From a virus, in the IMG/VR virus record IMGVR_UViG_3300033143_003502, positions 1-48,362 of that record: DNA of 48,362 bases; one strand, 5' to 3'. Below are positions 15,363 through 23,486 of this stretch, piece by piece (position 1 is the stretch's first letter; each line of letters starts with the position of its first letter). Both the position numbers and the translations under genes were made by a program. The notes below the pieces were generated by a model. It did not search any database and was not told where the DNA came from. It worked only from the letters and a program-made list of their open reading frames with translations.

Positions 15363-16193
15363 ATGGAAACATTCACAGTTATGATTGGAGATAGATCATG
15401 TTACAACAAGTGTATGGTCTGTATATCTAATATGACACCCGAAGTAGGTATTACGAGAGAATTCAATTATTCAAAATTTATAGACGCTGTACGTATAGCC
15501 AAACGTAGAGGATGTAAAAATGTACTTATTACTGGTAAGGGAGAACCTTTATTATTCCCCAATACTCTTAGTCGGATTACTGAAAGATTACATGATGAAA
15601 GATCATTTGATCGTATAGAATTACAGACATCAGGATTCCCGTTCAATATTGATGAATTTGAAGAATATGCTACACACGGATTAGATTTAGTTTCACTTAG
15701 CATTTATCATTTCAACCATAAAAACAGAGATATTTATAGAAACAATATCCGTGATGTTGCCGAGATGATAAAAGACCTTAGAGATATTGGATTAGAAGTT
15801 CGACTGTCTTGTAACATGGCTATGGGTTATATTGATGATCCTGTTGATGTTTCAAGATTGATAGATTTTTGTAAGGTCAACGATGTCATGCAACTCACTC
15901 TTAGAGAATTAGGAGCACCCAATAACATAGTTGATACGAAACTTGCCAGAAAGACTAAAGGTTATGTAGATACATTTAGAGTTAGAAAAATTAATAAAAT
16001 TTATGAATATCTCAACGATGAGGGACATCTTTGTTATACGATGCCACACGGAGCATTGGTTTATGAAGTTGATGGACAGAATATTTCAATAACAACATGT
16101 CTCGACACTGAGCCTAATAGACACTTGATCTATTTACCTAGCGGAATTCTCACGACAAGTTGGGAATATGTAGCAGGAAATAGGATTCTTTAG
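15363..16193 (+). CDS. radical SAM enzyme
   Basis: The 276-residue protein has the radical SAM cluster motif CYNKCMVC (C13-x3-C17-x2-C20), a GKGEP motif (58-62) equivalent to GGEP for SAM binding, and a TIM-barrel-like pattern of strands (LITGKG, IELQTSG, LVSLSIYHF, VRLSCNMAM). It should bind a 4Fe-4S cluster and cut SAM to a 5'-deoxyadenosyl radical. Substrate unknown. It might activate the NrdD at 45545, since no other activase is seen, but it is larger than typical NrdG and more like general MoaA-type proteins. It could instead act in tRNA or nucleotide modification. Confidence 0.85.
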   Translation: METFTVMIGDRSCYNKCMVCISNMTPEVGITREFNYSKFIDAVRIAKRRGCKNVLITGKGEPLLFPNTLSRITERLHDERSFDRIELQTSGFPFNIDEFEEYATHGLDLVSLSIYHFNHKNRDIYRNNIRDVAEMIKDLRDIGLEVRLSCNMAMGYIDDPVDVSRLIDFCKVNDVMQLTLRELGAPNNIVDTKLARKTKGYVDTFRVRKINKIYEYLNDEGHLCYTMPHGALVYEVDGQNISITTCLDTEPNRHLIYLPSGILTTSWEYVAGNRIL

Positions 16194-16196
16194 TTA

Positions 16197-16203
16197 TTTT
16201 TTT
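16197..16203 (+). terminator. T7 terminator
   Basis: Seven T residues begin shortly after the radical SAM stop codon at 16191-16193, ahead of a new promoter. Confidence 0.4.
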
Positions 16204-16221
16204 ATATAAATTAGCTATCAT

Positions 16222-16237
16222 AACATTTATATACTAC
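16222..16237 (+). promoter_or_regulatory. TATA-like promoter for gene at 16260
   Basis: AACATTTATATACTAC is centred about 30 nt before the ATG at 16260. A run of alternating TA follows it. Confidence 0.5.
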
Positions 16238-16259
16238 ATATATATATGTATATGTTGCT

Positions 16260-16913
16260 ATGAGTTGGATAACTGGAGCAAAAAGAACATACCTGCCAAG
16301 CCTTCAAATACAAGGTGACGCATTTGCTGTTGTTGAGTTTTTAGAAGAACCAGTACCTCAAAATTTCGGAACTAAAAAAGTTACCAGAGATAAGATTGAG
16401 ATAGAAGTCCCAGACATTAGAGTTAGGGCTAAGGTTCGATATTTAAGCGGAACATGCAGAAGCAAGCAAAGTAAGCAAGATTCACTACCTGCGAAAGCTG
16501 GAAATGAATACACGCTTTGGATAGGATCTGTTCTTTCTGGAAAAATTTTAGATGCACTAAATTGGAATGATTCAAATAGTGCACCTGAATTAATAGGAAC
16601 ACAATGGAGAGTTTGGAGAGGAGCAGTAGGATCTTTCGGAAGAAGAGTCTACGAAACTGAAATAGTCTCTGTTGAAGGATATGAACCACCTGCACCACCT
16701 ACACCGGAGGATCAGGATGCACTTCTAATAGATTCGTTGAAAAAAGCAATCATAAGATTAGCAGATATTGACACGGTTACTTGGTACAATTTCTGTAAGG
16801 AAAAAGGAGCCAAAGATGAAGCCGATGCAATCAGAATTACTAAGCTAATGGAAGAGCAAGGAATCGTAAGAATCGAAGCAACACAAATATTCTATATAGA
16901 ACCACCACAGTAG
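16260..16913 (+). CDS. possible OB-fold ssDNA-binding protein with C-terminal helical domain
   Basis: The first 145 residues read as a beta-rich domain with strands such as DAFAVVEFLEE, VRAKVRYLSG, NEYTLWIGSV and WRVWRGAVG, an OB-fold-like pattern with exposed aromatics and basic residues. A proline linker (YEPPAPPTPEDQD, about 141-153) leads to a helical C-terminal domain that may be a winged helix. The layout resembles archaeal single-strand-binding proteins but no diagnostic motif is present. Position directly before a Cas4-like nuclease supports a DNA role. It has its own promoter, probably shared with the next gene 10 nt later. Confidence 0.6.
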   Translation: MSWITGAKRTYLPSLQIQGDAFAVVEFLEEPVPQNFGTKKVTRDKIEIEVPDIRVRAKVRYLSGTCRSKQSKQDSLPAKAGNEYTLWIGSVLSGKILDALNWNDSNSAPELIGTQWRVWRGAVGSFGRRVYETEIVSVEGYEPPAPPTPEDQDALLIDSLKKAIIRLADIDTVTWYNFCKEKGAKDEADAIRITKLMEEQGIVRIEATQIFYIEPPQ

Positions 16914-16922
16914 AACACAACC

Positions 16923-17657
16923 ATGTCAGCTAAAAATTGGAGCAACCCGAACGCCAAAGGCATTCTAATAGGTTTACACCTATTACCTACGCCTATTGTT
17001 GAACACATGAGAAGAACAATTGGTGGAAGACCAGCAATTGAAAATGTGTATCACGTTACAGAACTTCTTTACTGTTTGCGAAAAGCATACAATAGAAGAA
17101 TATACAGTAATGGTGATGGATTTGACAATAGCAGTTTGTGGAACATATATAGAGGAACTACATTTGATTATAAGTTTTCACCTCTATTTGACATTAATCA
17201 AAAGACATATCACATAACAAAAGAACATTTAACTATTACAGGTACGTTGGACTTTGTATGGATAGATGAAAAGAACTTCGATCCGATATTATATGACTTG
17301 AAAATGCCGAAGAATACTTTCTACAAGAAAAGTTCTGGAGCAGGAAAGTTCTATACTGAACAAGTACAAACATACCTAGCAATGGCACACGCTAATAACG
17401 AATTAATGCATGTACATAGAGCAAGAGTATTAATGTTAGCAGATGATCTTGTAATACAAGAAGTACAAGAGAATGATGAAATATTAAACTATCTATGGGA
17501 AAGAGCATTCATATTAGATGATGCAGTAAAGACACATAAAACTGATCCACTGGAACCATTAACAATAGTGGGCCCAGAAGAAGAGTGGGAATGTCGAGAA
17601 CCGTTCTGTCCCGGAGATTTGCTATATCGATTAGAATGTAAAAAATATCCTAAATAA
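16923..17657 (+). CDS. Cas4-like PD-(D/E)XK exonuclease
   Basis: The 244-residue protein has the Cas4/RecB-type nuclease core: TGTLDFVW (D110), YDLKMPK (D125 and K127), and the helix motif QVQTYLAMAH (Q147-x3-Y151). A lone Cys in ELLYCLRKAY (C51) and three near the C-terminus (C224, C229, C239) match the iron-sulfur cluster ligands of Cas4/AddB-type nucleases. It likely trims DNA ends during recombination or replication. No CRISPR array or cas1/cas2 gene is present, so an adaptation role is not supported. It is followed by a T7 terminator. Confidence 0.85.
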   Translation: MSAKNWSNPNAKGILIGLHLLPTPIVEHMRRTIGGRPAIENVYHVTELLYCLRKAYNRRIYSNGDGFDNSSLWNIYRGTTFDYKFSPLFDINQKTYHITKEHLTITGTLDFVWIDEKNFDPILYDLKMPKNTFYKKSSGAGKFYTEQVQTYLAMAHANNELMHVHRARVLMLADDLVIQEVQENDEILNYLWERAFILDDAVKTHKTDPLEPLTIVGPEEEWECREPFCPGDLLYRLECKKYPK

Positions 17658-17660
17658 CCC

Positions 17661-17667
17661 TTTTTTT
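17661..17667 (+). terminator. T7 terminator
   Basis: Seven T residues lie just after the stop codon at 17655-17657, before the glycan operon promoter. Confidence 0.45.
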
Positions 17668-17679
17668 ATTATAATTACC

Positions 17680-17698
17680 GAAATACTTTTATATCAGG
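17680..17698 (+). promoter_or_regulatory. promoter of the glycan operon
   Basis: GAAATACTTTTATATCAGG lies about 30 nt before the ATG at 17722. No other promoter-sized gap exists until 27497, so it may drive about 9.8 kb of overlapping genes. Confidence 0.55.
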
Positions 17699-17721
17699 AC
17701 TTCCTATAAGTTATTAATAAT

Positions 17722-18891
17722 ATGAAGATTATGCTAATGTCGGATTCTTGGCACACCATTTCTGGTTTTGGTACTGCCTCACGAAATCTTGCTACATACT
17801 TGCATAACGTAGGTCATGATGTTTATTATTTAGGATGGCAAACGTTTGGGCAAAAACAGATAGCAACATTTCACGATAAAATTCTTGGATTTAAAGGTTT
17901 ACCCAACGTTGGAGGTAAACAATTTGGACAGGATGCTTGGAAATACTGGCTTCCTAAGATAGAACCAGACGTTTTCTTATGTCTTTCAGATTTCTGGATG
18001 CTTTTAGAACTCTTTAAACAAAATGAGATTCCTTATCCTTGGCTTATGTGGTATCCTATAGATGGATTCCCTGTAACAGACCAAATGCAAGCTATGTTAA
18101 AGAAACTTGACTATAGAGTTTGTATCTCTGAATATGGAGGTAAATTAGTTAAAGACATGGGAATTTCTACAGGAGTAGTACCTCACGGATGTAACACTGA
18201 TGTGTTTAAACCTTACCACAAAACTGTAATTAAAAGTATGAAGAGAAGATTAGGTATTCCTGAAAATAAGTTTGTGATTGGTCGTGTTGACAGAAATCAA
18301 AGCAGAAAAAAGGTTCCGAGACTAATCAGAGCCTTTATAAAGTTCCGTAAAGATTACCCAGACAGTGTTTTATATTTACACATGGATAAGAGAGATACCC
18401 AAGGGTGGGATCTTGAGTACATTGTGAAAAGAATGGGACTGATAGAGGGTAAAGATGTATTCTTCCCACCATCGGACATGATGGCTAACTTTATGTATGG
18501 AGTTCCTGAAGAGGAATTAGCACATATAATGAATGTTATCGACATACACGGTTGGACAACAGGTGGAGAAGGATTCGGACTTACGGGACTAGAAACAATG
18601 GCTTGTGGTACTGTCAACGTAGCTACAGATTACACAACTCCTCAAGAAATTTTTGGAGATTGGACATGTGGACTACCAATTAAGGTTGAAACATTTGAAA
18701 TCGGAAATGCTGGAGTAGATAGAGCACTTGTAGATATCGATGATTGCTACGGCAAGATGAAATATCTAAGAGAGAATCTAGATGAAATGAAAGCACTCAG
18801 CGATGCAGGAGTCAAGCGGGCGAGAGATGTCTATGATTGGCAAATAATCTCCAAAGGATTCGATCACTGGATGAGGGATAATATAGTATGA
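17722..18891 (+). CDS. glycosyltransferase, GT-B (family 4-like)
   Basis: This 389-residue GT-B protein starts with the sugar-acceptor domain (MKIMLMSDSWHTISGFGTA) and has the family-4 C-terminal signature GEGFGLTGLETMACGT (about 281-296), the E-x7-E motif that binds the nucleotide-sugar donor. A basic segment DRNQSRKKVPR (near 192) is the usual phosphate-binding region. It should add a sugar to a glycan, protein or lipid; donor and acceptor are unknown. It is the first gene of a long overlapping operon of glycan genes, and the next gene starts inside its stop codon (ATGA). Confidence 0.9.
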   Translation: MKIMLMSDSWHTISGFGTASRNLATYLHNVGHDVYYLGWQTFGQKQIATFHDKILGFKGLPNVGGKQFGQDAWKYWLPKIEPDVFLCLSDFWMLLELFKQNEIPYPWLMWYPIDGFPVTDQMQAMLKKLDYRVCISEYGGKLVKDMGISTGVVPHGCNTDVFKPYHKTVIKSMKRRLGIPENKFVIGRVDRNQSRKKVPRLIRAFIKFRKDYPDSVLYLHMDKRDTQGWDLEYIVKRMGLIEGKDVFFPPSDMMANFMYGVPEEELAHIMNVIDIHGWTTGGEGFGLTGLETMACGTVNVATDYTTPQEIFGDWTCGLPIKVETFEIGNAGVDRALVDIDDCYGKMKYLRENLDEMKALSDAGVKRARDVYDWQIISKGFDHWMRDNIV

Positions 18892-19124
18892 TAGACTATA
18901 TACCTGTACGGTCAGACCACTTTGCGGAAATGGCAGCACTGTTAATTACCAAAAGAGACAGGGATGTGTTAAACGCTTTCATAGAACTATTACCAGAAAA
19001 CGTAAAACTAAACAACACTCATTTTAATAACATAAGAATGGCTTCACAACTATCTCCGGGAAATACACTAAAACATCTTGATGAACTTATTGAAGTCTTA
19101 AAAGAAGAGGATAGATGGGAATGA
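18888..19124 (+). CDS. hypothetical protein, 78 aa
   Basis: Not recognised. It is a small helical protein with no membrane segment. Its ATG overlaps the previous stop by 4 nt, and its own stop (TGA 19122-19124) overlaps the next gene's start. Placed between two glycosyltransferases, it may be a small partner of one of them, but nothing in its sequence shows this. Confidence 0.65.
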   Translation: MIDYIPVRSDHFAEMAALLITKRDRDVLNAFIELLPENVKLNNTHFNNIRMASQLSPGNTLKHLDELIEVLKEEDRWE

Positions 19125-20323
19125 AAATATTAGTTCAAAATCCATACATGAAAGCTGGTGGTGCAGAATCCAGAATCAGAACATTACTACAATCTCTAGT
19201 TCGTAGACCAGATATAGATCAAGTACACTTTATGTTCAAAGGAGATCAACCCATACATCAAGTAGAAGCTGATGGAAAGTTTCATTACTGGCAAATTCGA
19301 CCAAAGACAACTAAAGAAATGACCAAGAAAGTAATCAAAGACTTTGACATCGATATTGTACAGCTACATAACAATCAATTTATAGGCACTGGCGGAATTG
19401 AATATGCTCAGAAACTAGGAATCCCTACTGTATGGATAATGCACGATTTTTGGCCCTTATGCTCTCAAAGATTCATGACTAAAGTTTGGGCTGCTGACAG
19501 TTCAGAACTATGTTATGACTTAAATATGTCTAAATGTCAAAAATGTGTAGGTAATTATCAAACACTTTTAACCAAAAGACAGAGGGATATCATCAATAAA
19601 TGTGATGTAGGTATAGTTCCATCGGAAAATATTAAGAGCATATTTGAAAGAAACGATGTCTTAAAAGGAAAATTGAAGATAATCAAGCCTTGGATAGACT
19701 TGGGAATCTTCGCTCCTGATCCAAGTATAAATAGAAAACCATTTCAAATCTTATTTGCAAGCGGAAACTATATTCCTCACAAGGGAATCAATGTTTTACT
19801 AAAGGCTTGGGAATATGTTCAAAGAAGATTACCACAAGCAAATCTCATAGCAATCGGAGATCAAAGATGTGCAAATGAAACCATATCTAAAGCAAAACAA
19901 TTACAATTACAAAATGTAAACTTCTTGAATAGGGTAGAACAATCACAGCTTAAAAGATTTTATAATGAATCTGCACTAACAATATTCCCTTCAATATGGG
20001 AAGAAACCATAGGGTTAGTTTGGATAGAATCTTTAGCTTGTGGAACACCAGTTATATGTTCAGATACAGGTAGCATGAAAGAATTGCTATTGTTCGGTGG
20101 CGAAATGTTTGAACCTAGAAACCACGTAGCATTAGCAGAAAAAATAGTAGATTTATTATTGTCTCCGAGCAAAAGAAACATCTACGCACAGCAAGGTCAC
20201 AAATATGTAACTACAAGTTTTCAACCAACTAGAGCAGCCAATGACTTTGCACATCTTTATTATAAATTAGAGGTAGAAAAAATTGACAAAGATAACAAAA
20301 GCGGAATTAAAAAAGAAAATTGA
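19121..20323 (+). CDS. glycosyltransferase, GT-B (family 4-like)
   Basis: This 400-residue protein opens with KILVQNPYMKAGGAESRI, the glycine-rich acceptor-side loop of family-4 enzymes, and carries EETIGLVWIESLACGTPV (the E-x7-E donor motif, about 303-320). A cysteine group CYDLNMSKCQKC near 127-138 is found in some GT4 members and may bind metal. ATG 19121 is preferred because it overlaps the previous stop as ATGA, like other junctions in this operon; an in-frame ATG at 19115 is the alternative. Confidence 0.9.
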   Translation: MKILVQNPYMKAGGAESRIRTLLQSLVRRPDIDQVHFMFKGDQPIHQVEADGKFHYWQIRPKTTKEMTKKVIKDFDIDIVQLHNNQFIGTGGIEYAQKLGIPTVWIMHDFWPLCSQRFMTKVWAADSSELCYDLNMSKCQKCVGNYQTLLTKRQRDIINKCDVGIVPSENIKSIFERNDVLKGKLKIIKPWIDLGIFAPDPSINRKPFQILFASGNYIPHKGINVLLKAWEYVQRRLPQANLIAIGDQRCANETISKAKQLQLQNVNFLNRVEQSQLKRFYNESALTIFPSIWEETIGLVWIESLACGTPVICSDTGSMKELLLFGGEMFEPRNHVALAEKIVDLLLSPSKRNIYAQQGHKYVTTSFQPTRAANDFAHLYYKLEVEKIDKDNKSGIKKEN

Positions 20324-20330
20324 GGGAGTA

Positions 20331-20573
20331 ATGGAAATTGCTCCTTATATCAATACATCCAATATGCATAGAGCATTATTGGAAAAATATCAATACGTGG
20401 ATATTGAAGAAATAATGGATGAAATAGATAAAGAGAAATTAGCTTCTCTTATGAAAGCACCTGCGACTATCATGGTCAAAGGTAACAAATCCCTTGAAGA
20501 AGTGGTAAAAAATGCCGAGAGGAAGAAAAAGAAAAAGCTCGAAGAAGAACGAGAAAAAGAAAAAGATAAATGA
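20331..20573 (+). CDS. hypothetical charged protein, 80 aa
   Basis: The frame is open from a TTG at 20283, but the ATG at 20331 follows GAGGGAGT at good spacing and is the better start. The protein begins MEIAPYINTSNMHRALLE, is helical, and ends with a run of Lys, Glu and Arg (about residues 60-80). It overlaps the next gene by 62 nt in another frame. Function unknown. Confidence 0.6.
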   Translation: MEIAPYINTSNMHRALLEKYQYVDIEEIMDEIDKEKLASLMKAPATIMVKGNKSLEEVVKNAERKKKKKLEEEREKEKDK

Positions 20574-20949
20574 GCGTGTGCCAGAAGCAGAAATGCCCAA
20601 GACACAAGCACTCTTCTCAGAAGAGCAGTATGGACTTAGCTTAATGGAAAGTTTCATGAAATCTGATATGGATATGATAGCCATAGCTTATAGAGTTCCA
20701 ACTGGAGATATGGGAAGAGAAGATGTCACAAGAAGGTATCGTAGTCAAATGATTTCGGCACTACAAACATTAGGTAAGAGGAGAGGATTAGTAATATCAG
20801 TTCAACACATTCATTTTAGAGCTTTACCTATTGGAGAAGATACCATTATAAAAGCATTTGCGGTAAATAAAAATATAAATAAAGCAAGAGATAATAAACC
20901 GCTTGAGAAAAAAGAAAAAGATGTATTTGATTGGAAAGTGAACGTATGA
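20512..20949 (+). CDS. hypothetical basic protein, 145 aa
   Basis: Not recognised. The first 22 residues are very basic (MPRGRKRKSSKK...KKKK), then comes a mixed domain with MIAIAYRVPTGD, a helix with RRYRSQMISALQTLGKRRG and a strand LVISVQHIHF. The basic N-terminus suggests nucleic acid or phosphate contact. The 62-nt overlap with the previous gene uses the same Lys-rich coding DNA in two frames, which is unusual. A later in-frame ATG (codon 28) is a possible alternative start. Confidence 0.6.
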   Translation: MPRGRKRKSSKKNEKKKKINERVPEAEMPKTQALFSEEQYGLSLMESFMKSDMDMIAIAYRVPTGDMGREDVTRRYRSQMISALQTLGKRRGLVISVQHIHFRALPIGEDTIIKAFAVNKNINKARDNKPLEKKEKDVFDWKVNV

Positions 20950-22025
20950 AAATATTAGCAATAGGACATAGTATAGCCCACTATCGACAAAGAAAGATGT
21001 GGGAAACGATAGCAGAACAGGGACACAAAGTTGATACTGTTGTTGTTCCTAGATACCAGAACGAGGTATATGAGGAAATTGTTAAAGGCTCTTTCCATCA
21101 ACACCTAGTTCCGGCATATAACTCAGACAATAATAATTTTTGGTATTTCCCTGCTTTACATGATTTAGTCATGAAGCTGAAACCAGAAATTATTTTCTGT
21201 ATGCAGGAACCTTGGACTTATGCGGCATATCATGCTATGAATGTAGCAAAGATATTCGATATTCCTTATGGGTTCTTTACTTGGGAAAATATTCCTAAAC
21301 CTTGGCCCCAACCTTGGAGGTACATTGAAAGTGAAGTCATTAAAAATAGTTACTTATCTGTAGGTGGAAACAAAGATGCATGTGAAATTCTTGTACTGAA
21401 AGGTGCAAAGCATGTAGCAAAAGTATTACAATCAGGGTTAGATCCAAATCTATTCTTCCCTGAACCAGAGTTACAGTTTGAGGAAAAACTAAGACCTAAA
21501 AGAATACTGTTTGTAGGTAGATTAACTGCCGCTAAAGGTATAGATATAATTCTAAAATCATTTGACAAATTACCAAAAGATGAGTACATACTCAGATTTG
21601 TTGGTGGTCGAGGAGAACAAGAAGGACTTATTAGAAAGCACCCAGAATTCGGTAAAAGAATAACACTAGAACCTTGGACACAATATGAAAGATTACCAGC
21701 AATTTACAATTGGGCAGATGTATCACTTATGACTTCCGTTGATCAACCAATGTGGATTGAACAATGTGGATATGTCGTAGGAGAATCATTGTTATGTCAC
21801 GTACCTGTAATCACATCATTTAGTAAGAGTATTCTTGAACTTTGGAAGATGCCGGGAGTATTCTTTACACCACAGGGAGACGTAGACTTATTAGCAGATA
21901 CACTAACACACGAAGAACTATTTAACAAAGAACTGCCGAAAAAAGGTAGACAAGCAGTAATAGACAACTACTCAGTAGAAAAGATAGCACAAACATATAT
22001 AGATATATTCGAGGCAACAATATGA
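20946..22025 (+). CDS. glycosyltransferase, GT-B (family 4-like)
   Basis: This 359-residue protein starts MKILAIGHSIAHYRQRKMWE and has the GT4 hinge RPKRILFVGRLTAAKGIDIIL (within about 181-202), with the phosphate-binding GR...KG pattern. In the donor site, QCGYVVGESLLCHVPVI (about 276-292) stands where E-x7-E is normal, so one Glu is replaced by Gln or shifted. ATG 20946 is preferred to 20931 because the protein then starts at the first beta strand. It overlaps the next gene by 4 nt. Confidence 0.85.
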   Translation: MKILAIGHSIAHYRQRKMWETIAEQGHKVDTVVVPRYQNEVYEEIVKGSFHQHLVPAYNSDNNNFWYFPALHDLVMKLKPEIIFCMQEPWTYAAYHAMNVAKIFDIPYGFFTWENIPKPWPQPWRYIESEVIKNSYLSVGGNKDACEILVLKGAKHVAKVLQSGLDPNLFFPEPELQFEEKLRPKRILFVGRLTAAKGIDIILKSFDKLPKDEYILRFVGGRGEQEGLIRKHPEFGKRITLEPWTQYERLPAIYNWADVSLMTSVDQPMWIEQCGYVVGESLLCHVPVITSFSKSILELWKMPGVFFTPQGDVDLLADTLTHEELFNKELPKKGRQAVIDNYSVEKIAQTYIDIFEATI

Positions 22026-22363
22026 GTATGGATAAAGTGGAAGACACAAAAGTATCATACATGTACTCTGCTAGAAACCCGATTGAAATAGTCGAAGACG
22101 GAGAGACAAAACTTATTTATGATGTTAAAACTAAAGATTTTACTATAACAAAAGAATTAAAGTTTAAAATACTACACGCAATTGGAAAAGCACATGGAGA
22201 ACTAATGGAGATTCCATTTATTATTTTGATTCCTCAAAAACTTGTGAAACATGGATTGTCTAAATATGTCAAATCATTTTTAAAATTTAGAGGACACAAA
22301 TTATACATAGTTCCAACAATTAAAGATATCATAGTTTATGAAGATGGGTGGTTATTTAAATGA
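22022..22363 (+). CDS. hypothetical protein, 113 aa
   Basis: Not recognised. It is a small alpha-beta protein with no membrane segment: acidic N-terminal strands, then a helix (ELKFKILHAIGKAHGE) and a repeated strand pattern (FIILIPQKLVKHG, KLYIVPTIKDIIVYED). Both ends overlap neighbours by 4 nt (ATGA), so it is translated as part of the glycan operon. Confidence 0.65.
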   Translation: MSMDKVEDTKVSYMYSARNPIEIVEDGETKLIYDVKTKDFTITKELKFKILHAIGKAHGELMEIPFIILIPQKLVKHGLSKYVKSFLKFRGHKLYIVPTIKDIIVYEDGWLFK

Positions 22364-22518
22364 GTGAAGAATTTAAGAGTATAGTCGTAAAAGATGGTTT
22401 AGAATATTGTCCTCATTGTGAAAAGCATATTGGTTATACTATTGATTGGATTGAACGAAATACTGTCGGTGTAAAACCTAAGAAAATTCTAAAATTTAAA
22501 ATGGTGAGAATAGAATGA
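22360..22518 (+). CDS. small CPHC protein, 52 aa
   Basis: This short gene uses the ATGA overlap at both ends (22360 and 22515). The protein begins MSEEFKSIVVKDGLEYCPHC and has one CxxC pair followed by a nearby His (EKH), a possible half zinc site, then a basic strand VKPKKILKFKMV. It is too small for an enzyme and may be an accessory or regulatory peptide. The exact overlaps on both sides support it as real. Confidence 0.65.
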   Translation: MSEEFKSIVVKDGLEYCPHCEKHIGYTIDWIERNTVGVKPKKILKFKMVRIE

Positions 22519-23486
22519 GTGAAGAAAAACCAATATTAACAGTATGCCCAGAGGCATATCCCGGAACAACATCTGTACTTAAACACTACAGTGTATCAAA
22601 TTTAGTAGAACACAGTGATGAAATATCACCACAAACAGTAGAGGGAAAGAAGCTAGTCATACTTGGTGGATGGCATCCTATCTATTACGAAGCTGTTAAG
22701 AAAATTCATGCTGCCAACGTACCGATAGGAATGTTCTGGACAAGTTCAGTAGGACAGAATGACTTTTCAAACAATGGAATAGAAATATCATTTATACACA
22801 TAATCACAGATATGCTCAACTCAGGAATGGTTGATAAATTATTTGTAGCTACACCATCAGTTAAAAGTATGTATGATCAAATAGTTGATCCTGAGAAGGT
22901 TATACTTTTACCATACGCTTTTGATTGGGATGACGTTCAAAAGAGCCTTAAACCAGACGTTCCAGTAGGGGATGATTGGGTAGATTTATTCTGTCCGGGA
23001 GACACTAGAAAGAATATTCTAGTTCAGACACTTGGAACGAAATTAGCAGGTGGTCACTTACATTACAGTGGATTAAAACCAAGATATAAATGGTTCGCAG
23101 ATTTAATTAAATCTAAATACACAGACATGGGATGGATGGGAAAACCCGATCCATATTACACAGCAGTTCAAACTATGAAGTTAGGTTTACAGGTAACTTA
23201 CGCTGAAACATTTGACTACGTAGTAGCAGAACACTTTGCATTGAAAAGACCTTGCTTAATTTCGACAGTAATGACACAATGGGTAGACAACAAAAGACTT
23301 CTAAAGGATATCCTAGTTCATAATCTTGACGAACCGCTAGAAGTAGCAGAAAAAATCGAACATGTGTTAAATATGAGCAATAAAAGATGGAAAAACTTAA
23401 ATAATAGATGCCACTCTTTTATGAAAGATGAAGCTAAAAAGAGAAATGATATCGCTACTGAAGTGCTCAGAGGAGAAGTAGAATGA
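22515..23486 (+). CDS. diverged GT-B glycosyltransferase-like protein
   Basis: This 323-residue protein has a GT-B look without the full family-4 signature. The N-terminal part has strands ILTVCPEAYPG and LVILGGWHPIYYE. The second half has WVDLFCPGDTRKN, which aligns with the usual hinge and phosphate-binding area, and ETFDYVVAEHFALKRPCL (about 234-251), corresponding to the E-x7-E donor motif with changed residues. It likely binds a nucleotide sugar, but activity is less certain than for its neighbours. Overlaps both neighbours by 4 nt. Confidence 0.75.
   Translation: MSEEKPILTVCPEAYPGTTSVLKHYSVSNLVEHSDEISPQTVEGKKLVILGGWHPIYYEAVKKIHAANVPIGMFWTSSVGQNDFSNNGIEISFIHIITDMLNSGMVDKLFVATPSVKSMYDQIVDPEKVILLPYAFDWDDVQKSLKPDVPVGDDWVDLFCPGDTRKNILVQTLGTKLAGGHLHYSGLKPRYKWFADLIKSKYTDMGWMGKPDPYYTAVQTMKLGLQVTYAETFDYVVAEHFALKRPCLISTVMTQWVDNKRLLKDILVHNLDEPLEVAEKIEHVLNMSNKRWKNLNNRCHSFMKDEAKKRNDIATEVLRGEVE

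Noticed and set aside
17020-17217. 65-aa reading frame inside the Cas4-like gene
   Set aside because: It lies fully within a gene with clear catalytic motifs and has no start signals of its own.
16923-17657. CRISPR adaptation role for the Cas4-like nuclease
   Set aside because: No cas1, cas2 or CRISPR array is in the window. Cas4-like nucleases are common in archaeal viruses without CRISPR.
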